Below, piece by piece: positions 24,668 through 37,633 of a stretch of 64,000 nt of DNA. Position numbers and translations under genes: made by a program. Every line of letters begins with the position of its first letter. The first letter of the stretch is position 1. The stretch comes from Carex sylvatica. Taxonomy: Eukaryota > Streptophyta > Magnoliopsida > Poales > Cyperaceae. The stretch is taken from the NCBI GenBank assembly GCA_964058845.1, contig CAXKVR010000001.1:620001-684000 (forward strand). Reading direction: 5' to 3'. The notes beneath the pieces are model-generated. The model had not been told where the DNA came from. It saw only the letters and a list, made by a program, of their open reading frames with translations, and ran no database searches.

Positions 24668-24790
24668 GGTATGGATTTCTTTTTATATGTTGAAGTTAGT
24701 ATTGTTAACTTATTTTGAGACCCAATTTTTGTTTTTGGTGTATTGAACCCTAAGAATGCATGTTCTGCAATTATAGTGATCTCAGCTCAG
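24668..24790 (+). repeat. F-box 3'-flank fragment
   Basis: GGGTATGGATTTCTTTTTAT ... TTATTTTGAGACCCA ... GTATTGAACCCTAAGAATGC is the inverted counterpart of the block downstream of the F-box stop (16310-16450). It is detached from any coding exon here and has a duplicate at 54208-54320. Confidence 0.75.
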
Positions 24791-26231
24791 TTATTGCAAA
24801 TTCATTTGTAAATTATGTATTGATACTTACAAATTTTGTAATCAAACTATTACTTTCTTTTCTTATTATGTAATATTATTTTTTGTTAGATCTATTAATT
24901 GTATTGACTTCATGGTAAATATGGTTAGTTATATAGAAAAATTCTCCTAGCATGCATCAATAACTGTTTGAAATCGATACAGGAGAGATTTCGTTTTAGG
25001 AGGGTTCGAAAATGAATTTAAATTAAGATTCAAATATATTTGACATTTTATCAAATATGAATTCAAATTATATACCGTATCTAAATTCCTATATATATAT
25101 ATATATATCAAGTATTTGAATATCTGGATCTGTATTTGAATATTTAACAAATACGGATATGTATTTCTAATATTGGCTCATATGAATGCGAATATGGATA
25201 TTTTTCTAACAAATATGGATACATATACATAATTAATTTAAGATTTAAGTATTTCATTATATCGGCTTGTGTTTCATTTTTTATAAGATTTATATTTCTT
25301 GATATATTTTGACCTACAATATGAAAATAATTAGTGATTAATTATTATCGTCATTATATTTTTTTTAACTTTTATTTGTTATGAAAATATTTGGAAGCTA
25401 TTTTTCATGAGAATAGGTGGTATTTAAATATCTTAATTATTTATGTATTCATATTTGTATTTTTTTAGTTCAATTTATATCCATATTCAATTTATTTTTT
25501 ATTGTATCTAAATTCCTATATATATATCAAGTATCAACATTAGCAGGGGACTGTTTCTTGGGAGTGTATAATTTATTTGTTCGTATTCAATTTATTTATG
25601 TATTGGAGGTGAAGTCTCTCATTTCTTTCGCTTAGTTATGTAAAATAAAAACATTTGATGTACAGTATGACGCCAACGAAGAAAAGTATTTAGAAATAAT
25701 TATCAATACATATGTTTAAAAGCTATGTATAATATTGTGAAACATTTAAAATTAGAGATATTATTGTCATACAATATAATTTAAAAAACAGGAAAATATC
25801 AGTACTGGAGATGAGTTGAAATAATTTGACTCATCGTTTGATCCGATTTTTTTATTTATATCCAAAAAAAAATATAAATTAAAAAAATTAACCAAACCTC
25901 GCGTCTATTTCGAAAACTATCTAAACCAGAAAAAAAAATTCTAGTTTCAACACCAATTTTCAGAAAATTTTTTTTCCAATAAATGGATATTATAACCGGA
26001 AAAAAAAAATTCTGGTAATGAATTTCTGAATTTTTTTTTCCGGTTTTAGAATTTTTTTTTTCGGAAATAATATAATATAATATGATACATGTATACATAT
26101 TGGTTTGGATTTACGTTTGAAGTCGATTTGATAGGTTTAGAGTTGGTGTTATATAGGTTGAAATGACACTGATGTTATACTAGCCAAACTCTATAATATG
26201 ATATATATATATATATATATATAATATGATA

Positions 26232-26620
26232 GAGGAGGGTTCAAATGCACCCTATCTTTCAAATCATTTTTCTCCGTTTTCAAAGTCCGAATAGTCAATC
26301 CGAACCGTTAGATGCGATCTATATATTAAGATGTGCTTGGAGACCAAATTTTACATTTTTTGAAATTTGTTTACTATTTTTTTAGATTTATTGAAAATCG
26401 CTGTTTTTGGCAAATCTGGACCATAAAAAAACAGCGATTTTCAATAAATCTAAAAAAATAGTAAAAAAATATCAAAAAATATAAAATTTGGTCTCTGAGC
26501 ACATCTTAATATATAGATCGCATCTAACGGTTCAGATTGACTATTCAGACTTTGAAAACGGAGATAAAAGATAAGATGCATTTGGGTGTACAAAAATTTG
26601 GGTGCATTTGAACCCTCCTC
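26232..26620. mobile_element. Palindromic MITE, type A
   Basis: Inverted ends GAGGAGGGTTCAAATGCA / TGCATTTGAACCCTCCTC. The arms pair almost throughout (CCGAACCGTTAGATGCGATC against its complement; GGAGACCAAATTTTACATTT). The loop lies near 26410. The core GAGACCAAATTTTACATTTT is shared with the MITEs at 37.8-39.5 kb. It is set in a TA-repeat context. Confidence 0.85.
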
Positions 26621-26649
26621 AATATGATATATGTATACATATAGAGAGA

Positions 26650-26926
26650 GAGAGTGATTAATGTGCATTCGAATGTATATGGGTCGAAATACATACGGTC
26701 CAAATTTAATTTTTCAAAATCCAATCGGTCGATCCGAACTGTTCATCTTGTTCTCCATATCAAGATGTGCTTGGAGACCAAATTTTACATTTTTCTGAAT
26801 TTTTTTACTATTTATTAAGTATTTTACAAAATTGTTAATCCAACGGTGGCTGCTGATTTTACTGTTTTGTTAAGCCACCGTATGTATTTCGACCCATATA
26901 TATTCGAATGCACATTAGTTACTCTA
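26650..26926. mobile_element. Palindromic MITE, type B
   Basis: Ends AGTGATTAATGTGCATTCGA / TCGAATGCACATTAGTTACT are inverted, flanked by GAGAGAG and TATATA microsatellite. It shares the core CTTGGAGACCAAATTTTACA with type A. The right arm is shorter than the left. Confidence 0.8.
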
Positions 26927-27815
26927 TATATATATGTATATATAATATAATATATATATTCACGACTCAAAATTAAAATTTTATGCCGAAGAAAAATCCG
27001 CGTTCTGGTTTGTTTTTTTATTTTTGACACTGTTTTTGTTCCGTCGGATCTGCTTTGAAAATCGCACTGATCGAACCCTGGATCAGCGAAAACCCTCCCT
27101 CTCGCTGGAGCATCTTTGCTCTCCTCTACCCTGAAAGAAAATCAGTCGGTCACAACTCAGATGCAATAATCGGCGTAACTTGGACATAAGGTGAGTCTCT
27201 TTCTATTCAATCGTTCTTAATATTCCAAAGATGGTAGCAACGCAACATTGGTCTGATTATTGCATCCTAGTGCTATGGTTTAATGGTTTAAGACATTAAG
27301 GTCTTAAGTACGGTACTTCACAAACACTACAATTGGAGCTCTCTCTCCACGTGTTTATAAGTGTTTGTTTTCAGTTCGAGCAGTGTCCTACCCATATATT
27401 TTAAGGATTTACAGGATTACACCATCAAGTGCCATATTTGTACTGGTACTTCACTGGTCTGGGTTGGTATGGTATGGTTCATCAAAGTGATGCTTTTCTG
27501 GTACCAAATCATACACTCATCATTGGCTGGCTAGTGGAATCATAGACAGTTTTTTAAGGAAGTTCGTAAAAAAAGACCCCATTTTTTTGTTCAATAGCAA
27601 AGCTATTTATCATTTTAGTAACTGCAAATGTAAATTTTAAGAAAGAATATCTTTATTTGTCTCTTTATTTTGCCAGTATACCTTGAAAACATTAGCCGCC
27701 AACTACCTGATGACCATGAAATAATGATAATTAAAATGAGCCTTTGGGAAGCAAATATATGACAAATCTTATGCTCTTTAAACATTATTAAACTTTGCTT
27801 ATCTTTGTTTCTTAG

Positions 27816-28101
27816 TATCACTGGTGGCCTCTTTGCTCCGGTATGGAATCCCCTCTCTGAGGAATCGAGCGCACTGTGGCAGCAGGTGTTTGAACCTTGT
27901 GGTGTGAATGAAACAGCATCGGTAGATGACAGTAAATGTCACTTTGGACCTTGTGGTGTGAGTGAAATAGACATTTTTTTTTTCAAATTAAAGCGAGAAA
28001 TTTCTGGACAATATTATGCCGGGATTGCTGGTACAGAAGACAGCAGCGCAAGTACGTCAGTGGATGCCGCTGTTATGAGCATTAAAAACAGGGAAGCATA
28101 G
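27816..28101 (+). pseudogene. Captured exon of unknown gene
   Basis: A frame of 95 residues is open to a TAG at 28099 and follows a good acceptor (GTTTCTTAG). It has no ATG until near its end, so it cannot start by itself. It begins ITGGLFAPVWNPLSEESS and contains the duplicated word PCGVNET / PCGVSEI. I do not recognise the family. Upstream, 27040-27190 is a GC-richer leader-like block ending in AAG/GTGAGT, a plausible first exon, but it holds no usable in-frame ATG. The protein is identical in the second copy (57377-57662). It lies between the element's inverted ends and runs toward the tubulin fragment. Confidence 0.5.
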
Positions 28102-29605
28102 GAGATTGTTTTTATAATTTCTTTCTAGGTGCCTTAGTGATGTTGTTATGCTTATGATGTTGTAAGCATATTACTCTTTAGGATATGGATTCTTTTGACA
28201 TGTAATTTTTCAATTTGAAATATGTGAAATGAGACACCTGTAATAGTAATTTGAATTTACATTGATTGATGCATATTTGAATTCAAAATGAAAGCAAGAT
28301 TGTATATTCAACAAATATTTGAAGTCCTAATCATGCTCAATACTTATTTGCTTAACAGTATAATTCAACTAGTTTTGATTCCTGAAATCAGTAGTTGAAC
28401 ATTATTTCCAATATTTTGGGAATAATGGTTTTTTTAGTGTTTTCTGGAGGTAATAGCCAGAAAATTGAGACTTACCAGAGGATTGAAATTTGGTTAGTTG
28501 CAATTTTAAGTATCGAGCATTGGTAGCAACACTGGTACAACAACCCTTCAAATATTAACAATATAAATAGAAATACTTAAAATTGCATCACAAAGACAAA
28601 TAAGAGTTATTTTCAAGAGACATTGTTGTTACAAAAATAAAATATCACACTATACACAATATACATAATTTACAAGTATGACAAAAAACAGAAATAGAAA
28701 CAGAAATACTTGCAATGCATCATAAAGTCACATAGGAGTTGTCTTAAAGGGGCATTGTTGTCATAAGCATAAAATATTATAACACGAACAGCTATTACCA
28801 CAAATTGATATAAGGATTCTAGCTATACAACAACAATCTCTAAAAAATTTAAAGCTCATTATTGTAACTCTTATCAGAATTGTGATTCTCTCTGCGTAAT
28901 CTCTCTATAACTTGGTTCAGCAGTGGATCTCCTGGCCTTCTATAGGTCTGATCACCAATTTTTACTCATATGCATCGCTCTGGCTTTGGATAAACTCCTT
29001 CAACTAAAATTAGCAGCATGATCATCAATATTTTATTACTTGTTAGAAATGTGAAAGTAAGATTCAATTTAGGTTTACTTGAAGCAAACTACATTACCCA
29101 AGAGTAAAGTACTCTTAATGGCAACTATTTCACAATTTCGCTGAATGCACAACAAAAGAAGATAATAGAGTACATTGACTCAATAAATTTGACACTACAT
29201 TAAAACCTAAGATCCCATGCTCCAGCTATTGAATTTAAAAACATGGTAAGAAAATCTACTCTCCTTGTCCTATAAACAATATCTTTTCAAACTAGTTCTG
29301 CTACAAAATAAAATTATAGGAAAAAACAAATAGACTAAAAGAGAGCAATCGATACCCAGACAATACTGTAGCTGTAGATCTAACTAGTATTTATTAAGCT
29401 TGGAAACGAACATCACATGTTTATATCTTAAACCATAGTCCACTGATCTTGAAAGAAAATTTAGATCAAAATTTGATGATAACAATACCCTGCCTTCAAC
29501 AATCTTAACCATTAACAAGATCTACTCATATCTACACCGAAAATCCCAAAATTTTGCCAAAAAATTCATAATTTCTCACATAACAAAATAAGGAGAAGAT
29601 CTCAC

Positions 29606-29878
29606 CTTGTAAGAAATCACAATTCTCGGCCTCCTTCCTCACCACATCCAAGACCGAATCAATCAGCTTAGCTCCCTCGGTGTAATGTCCCTGGCCCAGT
29701 TGTTCCTAGCTCCCGACTGTCCAAAGACGAAGTTGTCAGGCCTAAATACCTGGCCAAACGGACCCGACCGGACCGAGTCCATCATGCCGGGTTCTAGATC
29801 CATCAACACAGCCCTCGGCACGTACCGACCACCACTGGCCTCGTTATAGTACACATTGATGCGCTCAATCTTACGCAT
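29606..29878 (-). pseudogene. Captured beta-tubulin exon 1, internally deleted
   Basis: On the - strand the frame starts MRK and reads [39 protein letters not shown], then [12 protein letters not shown]. This is the N-terminal part of beta-tubulin, the GTP-binding microtubule subunit. Compared with the second copy, a 120-bp in-frame deletion removes the GGQCGNQ nucleotide-binding loop. One G is missing at the NNWAR-GHYTEG position, shifting the frame. The exon ends at a good donor (ACAAG/GTGAGATC), so it was captured as DNA with its intron boundary, not as a retrocopy. A CT-rich leader with its own donor lies upstream (about 30333-30450). Confidence 0.92.
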
Positions 29879-30594
29879 CTTGGACTGATTACTGATATTG
29901 CAAAAAATCACATCTAAGTACTAATATTGCAAAAAGATCATAACTAATTTATTCGTAAGAAACTAGTACATTTACTATAACATTTATGATTAATAACAAT
30001 AATATAATAAGAACTAGAGAATTGATTACTGGACATCACAGCACTGGAAATAATCTAAACTAAATAAATTGATCACTGTACTGATGTCACACAACTATCC
30101 AATTAGACTGTGGATTAAAATCTTAAAAAAAAAAGGTGGAAATATCCAATACAGAGACCTATAATTGGCAAAGACTTTGACTTTGAAAATATTTAAATCA
30201 GCCCCTCAAAAGGTTTAAATTTTTCTTAGAACATTACTGGACGTAACCTAAATCAGATACAAGAGAAACCAGACCGACAAGAGAGGAAGAGAGAACGAGA
30301 GAAACAAAGGGAAGGAGGGTGGGAGAGCTTACCAGAGAAATAGAGAGGAAAGTGACCGTACATAGAAGGAGAGGCGACAAGAGAGGCGATTTGTGATTTA
30401 GGGCTGGATGGAGAGAAATGGCGTGAGAGAGAAAGAGCAAGTGGATCCCTCCTCATGTATAATACATATAATATAATATAAAAAATAAAAATTTAACTGT
30501 GAATATTTTTTTTCTTTAAATTCTATTTATAGTAAAAATAAATAAATAAATAAATTGGAGCGCGGATTTTTATGTGGTCTGAAAATTTAATTCT

Positions 30595-30712
30595 AGATTG
30601 TGAATATATATTATATTATATATACATATATATATAAATATATCATATTATATATACATATATACATATATTATATTATATATACATATAAATATATTAT
30701 ATTATAAAAAAC
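30595..30712. repeat. TA-rich microsatellite with 30-40 bp higher-order units
   Basis: Alternating TATATTATATTATATATACA and CATATATATAAATATATC units. The counterpart at 60535-60645 has a clean tandem with ACATATATATACATATATTA units, differing in copy number. Confidence 0.8.
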
Positions 30713-31656
30713 TGAAAACTGAAAAGAAAAATCTGAAAAAAAAAATTCATAAAAAAAAAAATCTAAAACCGAAAAAAAAAATTATGATTTTGAAACTTAA
30801 AACCAAAATTTTTTTTTCCAGAAATTCATTACCGAATTTTTTTTCCGATTTTAATATCCATTTACCGGAAATTGGTGTTGAAACCGGAAATTTTTTTTCC
30901 GGTTTGGGTAGATTTTGAAATAGATGTGAGATTTGGTTAGTTTTTTAAATTTATATATTATTTTTTGGATATAAATAAAAAAATCAGTCGTTTGATCTGT
31001 TGTAAAATATGAGATTTCGTTTCACAATATTCAGAAGAAAAATATTCGAACATCTGTCCATTCAATTAAAAAGAAAGAAATATTAGAAAAAAATTCGCGT
31101 GTGTTCGCGTCATACTGTGCATCAAATATTTATTTAATATTATGTACAACCAAAGATTCAATTAAGTCCATGCAATTAATAAACGAATTTAATTAATTAA
31201 ATCACAACAATCAGACCCAATTCAAATCCATGCAATTAATAAGTACAATTACAATTATAAAAACTGAAAGTACATAGTTAACAATAGAAAATTAAATGTA
31301 GCAATTACAACAACGGGCAAGTATGAAAAGTTGAACGCTGCAGGAACAACAAACTGAAACAAAGGAACTTATAATATTATAATGAGACTCACATCTGACC
31401 GCTCGTCTCTAATTAAGCAGAGAGAATATGTATGATTATGCCATGTCTTCTTCTTGTATTTTTCCGTATGATCTCTTTTTATTGTTAGTTAATCGGCCTG
31501 CTCAACATGTAATTAAGAGTAGTTAAATTACAGTGAAAATAATGAAAAACAACTGATAATCGAACTTAAAGCCTTACAGCTACGCAAAGTATATGAATAG
31601 CAAATCAAGACTGAGGAATTTGTAAAGAAATTTTACAACCAAAGAAGCATGAGATC

Positions 31657-34600
31657 TCACCATATACGCACAGATGGGATATGCTCAAATTTGTGTCGAT
31701 CTTTTCCTTGCATAGATTCGCGTAGCTCACGTGAGGGCGAACTTACATATAGCTCTTGAAGAGTCCACACCTTTTGTAGCTCGGGTAAGGCGTGCAACAT
31801 CTCACAACTGAGAATTTCGAGGTGAGTAAGGATGGGCAGAGCTCCCACTTTTATGTCCCAATGACGTAGGTTCAACAATTGAAAAAGCTCCAGTTTTTTG
31901 AGTTTAGGAAACCCTCCGGTTGAACAGATCATCTCAGTTCCCTCATATGATTCAAAAGTTAAATTAAGTATACTGAGGCTCTGCAACCTCTCCAATATGG
32001 GCATTGGATCTTCATGGAGCCTAGACCATCCTAGCGTCAATTTGGTGAGATTTGTTGGGAACATCTCAACACTTGGAACACATATATTTCTATCCCATAC
32101 TCCTTCGAGATGTAGTTTCTGTATCTTCCCATGACAAGGTAAGTCTTTTGTCCCCCCATATGGTAGCAACTGGTCACCAGGTCCTGTAATACTAAGGTAT
32201 ACCAACTGTTCTGAACTTCTCAGCACATCCTTGAGGTTTTGCCACTGTAGACCGCATGCAAAATCTTGAGACATATCAAAGCGAATTCCTAACGTACGCA
32301 AGTTGATCGTACAACATCCTAAATCAGCAATACTTTCTTTCTTCATCCTCACATTTTTAACTGTTTGTAGATTTGTATGCTGATCCCATTTTAATGGTAA
32401 ATAGAATTCCAGTGATCCATATACATGCCTTAGAGTTGGGATTACGACATCACACAAATCTATAGTGTTTCCTATAACACCACGGTCAGCATCTACTGTT
32501 GTCGATGCCTCAAAATCAATGGTTTCTAGATTATTGAAGGAAAACTCCTTAAATATATCTTGTGGAAATTGGCATTTTCTTAAACCCAAATACGTCAAGT
32601 GTATCAAGCCCTTCGGCCACTGTCTCGGAGTGAATTTGGTCATGTTGACCTTCTCCAAGGTTAACACTCTAAGTAGACTAAAACCACTATACTTCAGTTT
32701 GCCAAACCCACAAGCATCTTGTAACCATTCGGTAACACCAAAACAGATTAAAGAACGAGTGTTTTCTGAATAAACACCATCCTTAGTGAGGCTGCAAAAT
32801 TGCAGTGCCGCACGGCACGGCTTTCTAGCAGCTAGCTGGTTAACATCTTCTTCTGCTTTGGAGAATACGGTGAAGAAGTTCTTCTCTTTGGCTTCGCGAA
32901 TAGCCAGGTCCCGTAGAAGATCGTGCATACTACAGTATTTGCAGTAGCCGTTCCAAGATTTTTTAGTTACTTTAATCAAGCACCTACAATAGTATTTTTC
33001 ATACAATTAACATGAAAGAAGAAGGAAAATATTTGTTTATGAATAAGGAGGTATTACTTTAAGTCAAATTAAAATGAACACTTGGCTATATCTTTCATCC
33101 ATATAGGTAGGTATTCCTTAAAGAGGTCCCACTTGGAATATTGCAGATATGCAGTGATAGTTATATAAAATATATTTGGCCAACTCGAAATGCTAAAATT
33201 ATTACTGTAAAAATTCTTACTCGGCTAATTAATATATTAAGTGGCATATAAATTTGTTTTGAGTGGATATATTATGTTACATTACAAATGTTTGTATATG
33301 GATAAAATTAAAAATGTTGGTATTGCTTGACGGTGAAGCCATTAATTAAGAATATTGTTGTCCTCTTTTATTTAGGTCTAAAAACTACATCTAATACTCA
33401 ATGGTATTAGTTTGTTATTTACAGCTCATGTTTTACCTGACTCATAGTAATTACTCTCATGTGCTAAATTAAATTGTTGGTATATACCATAGCGCACACA
33501 TACAAATCTGATGTGATTCTTTAGAATCACAGACCCTGCTATTCTAAATCTACTCATTCATCTATTTGGAGATTCGTGCACAAAAAATAAATGATTTTGA
33601 GATTTGTGCATTCCCAAAAATAAAGAGGTGGATTTAGAATCACATAATCCTACGATTCTTTTAGAATCACAGCAGATTTATTTCCATAGCACACATGCAC
33701 GAGACCTCGTCTCTTTTCAGAAAGACATAGGTTCAATTTTCGAGAAGAACATTTGAAAAATGCTATGGTATGTACCGTACCAAAAAGCCTTTAATAAAAA
33801 TGAAAATAAAAATTGCATGCAGTCTCATTACAAAAATATGACTTTTAAAGTAATTCACAACTCATTAATCGAGATTAGTGATATTAGGCGTCTAGTTTCC
33901 AATTTAAGATTTAAATATTTTTTAAACTATATTAAGCAAATTAGGCGAGTGCAAGATGCTCCATATTCTACTTTGTATTAGCTTCCTTTTTTAAGCAAGC
34001 GCAGTACGCTGAAAATGATTTTTTTTCTCTTACCTCAACATTGCGCCAAATAAAATATATGTTGTTAAAACAATGTGTCATTTTCAATAAACTGACTAAA
34101 GCTAACTTGTTGTAGACACGAAAACCGGCCATTAATCTACTGGCAAAAGACAGTATTGTATGAAAAGTTACAAATTAATTAATTTGAAATCCATATGAAA
34201 CTATATATTAGAATTTAGAATACTAGACTTCCATCCTTCTTTAAAGAAAAGAAAACAAAGCTGTAGACATATATACTAATCACCAAAGCTAATTAGCCAC
34301 ATTTTTTTTTTTTTTTTGTCAGAAAAAATATCGATTATCTTAGTGCTCCACTCTTTCCAAAATTTTTGTTGTCAATTATGAATTTCTAGATGTACTATTA
34401 TATCTTGTTTGGATGAAAGAGAGAGGAAGAGTAGTAAGACAAGGTAAAGAAATTTTAATAAATTGTTCTTACTTGATTGAAAATTTAATAGATTTGTAAG
34501 GTAAATAGAGGTTATTAGTTTAGCTTTAATCATCTAAAGGTTTTATTGTTTTACTATTCAAATTATAAGGTAATTTAAAAATTTATTGATGAGTATAGTA

Positions 34601-37459
34601 AATAGAGGTTATTCTTTTACTTTTGCACTATTCTTTTATTGATGAGTATAGTAAATAGAGGTAATTTAAAATACATGATTAAAGCTAAAATAACTTTTGC
34701 ACTATTGAACTCCGTTCTATTTGTTTTGTTTCAGTTGGCAAGGTATGTTAAGGAGGAGTGCATGAATACGGAAAATGTTATTTAGTTGCGCTGCGATCAA
34801 AATGCTACAGAAATTGTCTAAGTTTGTAGATAGATAAGAATTTCTAGCAGACAATATTTCTTTGAGGGACAATCCATGACCTTTATGCATTAATTAGAAG
34901 ATACTAAATTTCATGCAAATATTCTTATATAGAGTAAAATCTATTTGGTATTATCATTGGAAATTACTTTTTCTTTTTTTTATCTTGGGAGAATGGTGGA
35001 ATTAAGGAAGTAAAAAGGAGATCATGTGTGTACCGGACACATATTGAATTGGGAGGGAGTTATAAATTTGGTTTGAATGTGCTGAGACTGAGCTGAACCA
35101 AAAAATACATCATGACCTTTTTTATACCTGACAAGTACCTTCAAAGTTAGAACTGAAAAAGGAGTACCTTTGCACGAGCTCTTCAAGACATTTCTCAGCT
35201 CTGTCCTCCATTGTTCCACCTCTACCTTTCGGGATGAATTCTTCAGCCATCCACATTCCGGTAAGGTGCCTTCCCGAAATCCTATAATCTTCGGGGAAAG
35301 CAGCAAAATAAAGAAAACATGATTTGAGATGGTCTGGCAAGTCTTCGTAACTCTTGGCTAGAATCTTCATGCACTTCTCCCCATCTTCATTTCTCCAATC
35401 CATGGTCTCCTCCACTTTGCTCCAAGCACTGTAGGTGCGATCTCTCCTTGTGAGGATACCACCTAGCACAATCAATGCCAAGGGTAGCCCACCGCATTTT
35501 TTCGTTAATCTTTTGGCGATTTCCAAGAGATCACCAGGGTAGTCCCCAGGTTGTATATGTTGTTGAAAAGCCCTTCTGAAGAGGAGAGCAAGGCCCTCAG
35601 CATCGGTTAGATAACCAATTTTATGTATATCTGTATTGCAATCGGCCGCTTTAGCAACATCCAGTTTTCTGGTGGTAATTATCACACGGCTCTCATTGTT
35701 CTGATCAGGTAATGCTTTTTCCAATTTCTCCCAAAAATCAGTGTCCCAGACATCATCTAGGATAATTAAGTATCTCTTGCGTCTCAACGAGCTCTTGAGC
35801 ATCAGCACTAAATCCCCATCTGTTATGGGTGGATTTTTATTTTTCATTTGAGGTTCAATTGAGTAAAGAATTTCTCTCCAGAGATCATTTAAATCGTACT
35901 TTTGAGAAATTGACAGCCATGCCCTACAATGGAAGTGCCTCTCCAATTCCGCACTGCATGTGGTTACAATAATACATTGGTTACATCAAGAAAAAAACAG
36001 TCCAAAGAGAATACATTTATTGTACAATTTTTTTTCCATGTTACAGGATTGATTAATTATCTGTATTCTTAAGAAGATTTGGACCACATAATGTAAGGAG
36101 AAGACTAATTTAATCAAGTCTTTGTGCAAAAATTACCATGAAGCTAAGAAAATTACCATCTCTTAAATTCTATTAACCAAGACAGAGTAACTAATTTTTA
36201 TTAAGGCGTAAATATTACAGTTATTATTTATGGAAAAAATTATCAGAATCATATGGGTGTAGTTGAGTAAAATTTCAGTATATTTTTTCATTAAACATTT
36301 CAGTATATTTATGTGCATGTTTACAGATCGTCATAATTTAATTTTTCTCGATTCAATTAAATTACTAAACAATCCCTTTATATAACCCAGTGTTGCAAAC
36401 AATGGTATGCGCTCGTCAAACGAAAAAAGTACTGCCAAGCGATTAATTGAGAATAATGGGGAATAATCGACCGATTAGTCGGAAAAAGCCTTAACAGTGT
36501 GGTCACCGCCAACGATTAATCGGCCGATTATTCCCGATTATTTCCGATTTAGTTAATTTGTTAAACAGGGATTTTGTTCACCATTAAAAGGAAGTGACAG
36601 GATGCTCTAGTTAATAAATACGCAAGAGGTAATTAATTACTAACAGTAATAAAGATTCATGACAAAAACTCCTCCTTCCTTACGTGATAAAAAGAAATCT
36701 AAACAAATGATCTAATTAATTTGAACAGTTTTCTTACAAACGAGTTGGTTTGGGATTTAATTTTCTTGTTAAAAAAATCTAAAAAAAGAAATCACAAACT
36801 TTTACGCAATTCATATAAGAACATCAGTTAAAAAGATAGCACATGTACCTTTTGTATACTTTTTGGGCCAAGGTGGTTTTGCCGAGGCCGCCAGTGCCCA
36901 CAATCGAGAGCACCGTGCGCCTTGAAATGCTGCTATCAAGCAGCTGCTTAATAATCTTGGCCTTGTCATCCTCAAGGCCAACAACTTCTGGATCATCAAC
37001 CTTATCAGAAGGATCTAAATCATCAACATCATCGAGAGCATCAAGCTTACTCTGAATTCCCAACTGGTTTCCACGCTTTAAAATCCGATTGAGATTTTGT
37101 GTGATACCTTCGAGCTCTTTACGCATGCCGTGCTTGTATGTTTTATAGCTTCTTTTAACAGCCGTCATCTGTTTTTTGAACCAGTTGGAACTTTCTGGAC
37201 GGGGTTGTCCAATGTTAACCTGGAAGGTATCAATCACACCATTTATTTTGTTGCCAATTTTTTCGACCTGGTGTAGCCACTCAGTTACCAAGTCACTTGT
37301 GTTTCGCTTGGAATTGGCATCTCTTAGCAAAGCATGGATCAACCGAAGTTCTTGCCGCATCTGTTCAGTCTGCTCACGCACATCCTTCAGTTCTTGAGCT
37401 TTATTAATCAAGGCATCAGCAAGCTTGCCCAACACATAGCTCACAATTTCCTCTGCCAT
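31657..37459 (-). CDS. NLR1: CC-NB-LRR immune receptor (Rx/RPP13-like)
   Basis: CNL proteins sense pathogen effectors in the cytoplasm and trigger immune responses through an ADP/ATP switch. Three exons on the - strand (37459-36849, 35953-35168, 32983-31657) join at GT-AG sites, both in phase 2, to 907 residues. Rx-type coiled coil 1-140 with WLHQVEKIGNKINGVIDTF near the EDVID position; P-loop GTGGLGKTT (188-196); kinase-2 LIILDDVW (266-273); RNBS-B SRVIITTR (292-299); GLPLAL (359-364); RNBS-D CFLYFAAFPED (416-426); MHD (485-487); LRRs from about 530 to the end. All switch motifs look intact. Intron 2 is 2.2 kb and holds a MITE. Exon 3 lies in the segmental duplication. A CT-rich run (37480-37507) precedes the start. 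Pathogen specificity is unknown. Confidence 0.92.
33504..33679. mobile_element. Short palindromic MITE in NLR1 intron 2
   Basis: Ends AAATCTGATGTGATTCT / AGAATCACAGCAGATTT are inverted, and inner words ATTCTAAATCTAC / GTGGATTTAGAAT also pair. About 176 bp. The same element sits at 63456-63631, so it predates the duplication. Confidence 0.8.
36395..36560. mobile_element. Transposon end fragment in NLR1 intron 1
   Basis: CAGTGTTGCAAACAATGG followed by repeated CGATTAATC / GATTAATCGGCCGATTATTC words resembles hAT-like ends and subterminal repeats. No matching second end was found in the intron. Confidence 0.45.
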
Positions 37460-37633
37460 GTATTTTCGATTGTAGGAAGGTCTTTCTTTCTCTCTCTTTT
37501 TTTTCCCCTTGTGCTGGGAGGGGGGTTGAAAATGATTTAGATTTGTTCTTTGTTCTTGGGGATGATTAGTAGATGTACATGAGACTAAATTAGACAAAAA
37601 GGAAAACATAAAGGATAAGCTAGCATACTAGTC

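Larger units (their letters stand above)
25640..31145. mobile_element. 5.5-kb TIR element carrying captured gene fragments (Pack-MULE-like), copy 1
   Basis: The left end (25640-26090) and right end (30715-31145) are long imperfect inverted repeats. Left CATTTGATGTACAGTATGACG is matched by inverted CATACTGTGCATCAAAT, and left CGTTTGATCCGATTTTTTTA is matched on the right by AATCAGTCGTTTGATCT. Runs with CCGGAAAAAAAA and AACACCAATTTTC also pair. Inside lie a beta-tubulin promoter/exon 1 (- strand), an unknown exon (+ strand) and two MITEs, but no transposase. Capture of host exons with introns between long TIRs is the Pack-MULE pattern. The exact tips and target duplication were not resolved, so the superfamily is inferred. 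Confidence 0.75.
24184..34060 (+). repeat. Segmental duplication, copy 1
   Basis: From AAACCCTCATTGTTCTAC at 24184 onward the sequence runs parallel to 52797 onward, in direct orientation. It remains collinear to the window end, where 64000 corresponds to about 34060. It covers the captured-tubulin element and NLR1 exon 3 plus half of its large intron. Long stretches are identical (for example around 28000-28500). Upstream of the start the two copies are unrelated. The far end cannot be seen, so the true unit may include all of NLR1. Confidence 0.95.

Noticed and set aside
31898..32134. Frame of 78 residues on the + strand, kept in both duplicates (61819-62055)
   Set aside because: It lies antisense within the NLR LRR exon; conservation follows from the exon and the recent duplication.
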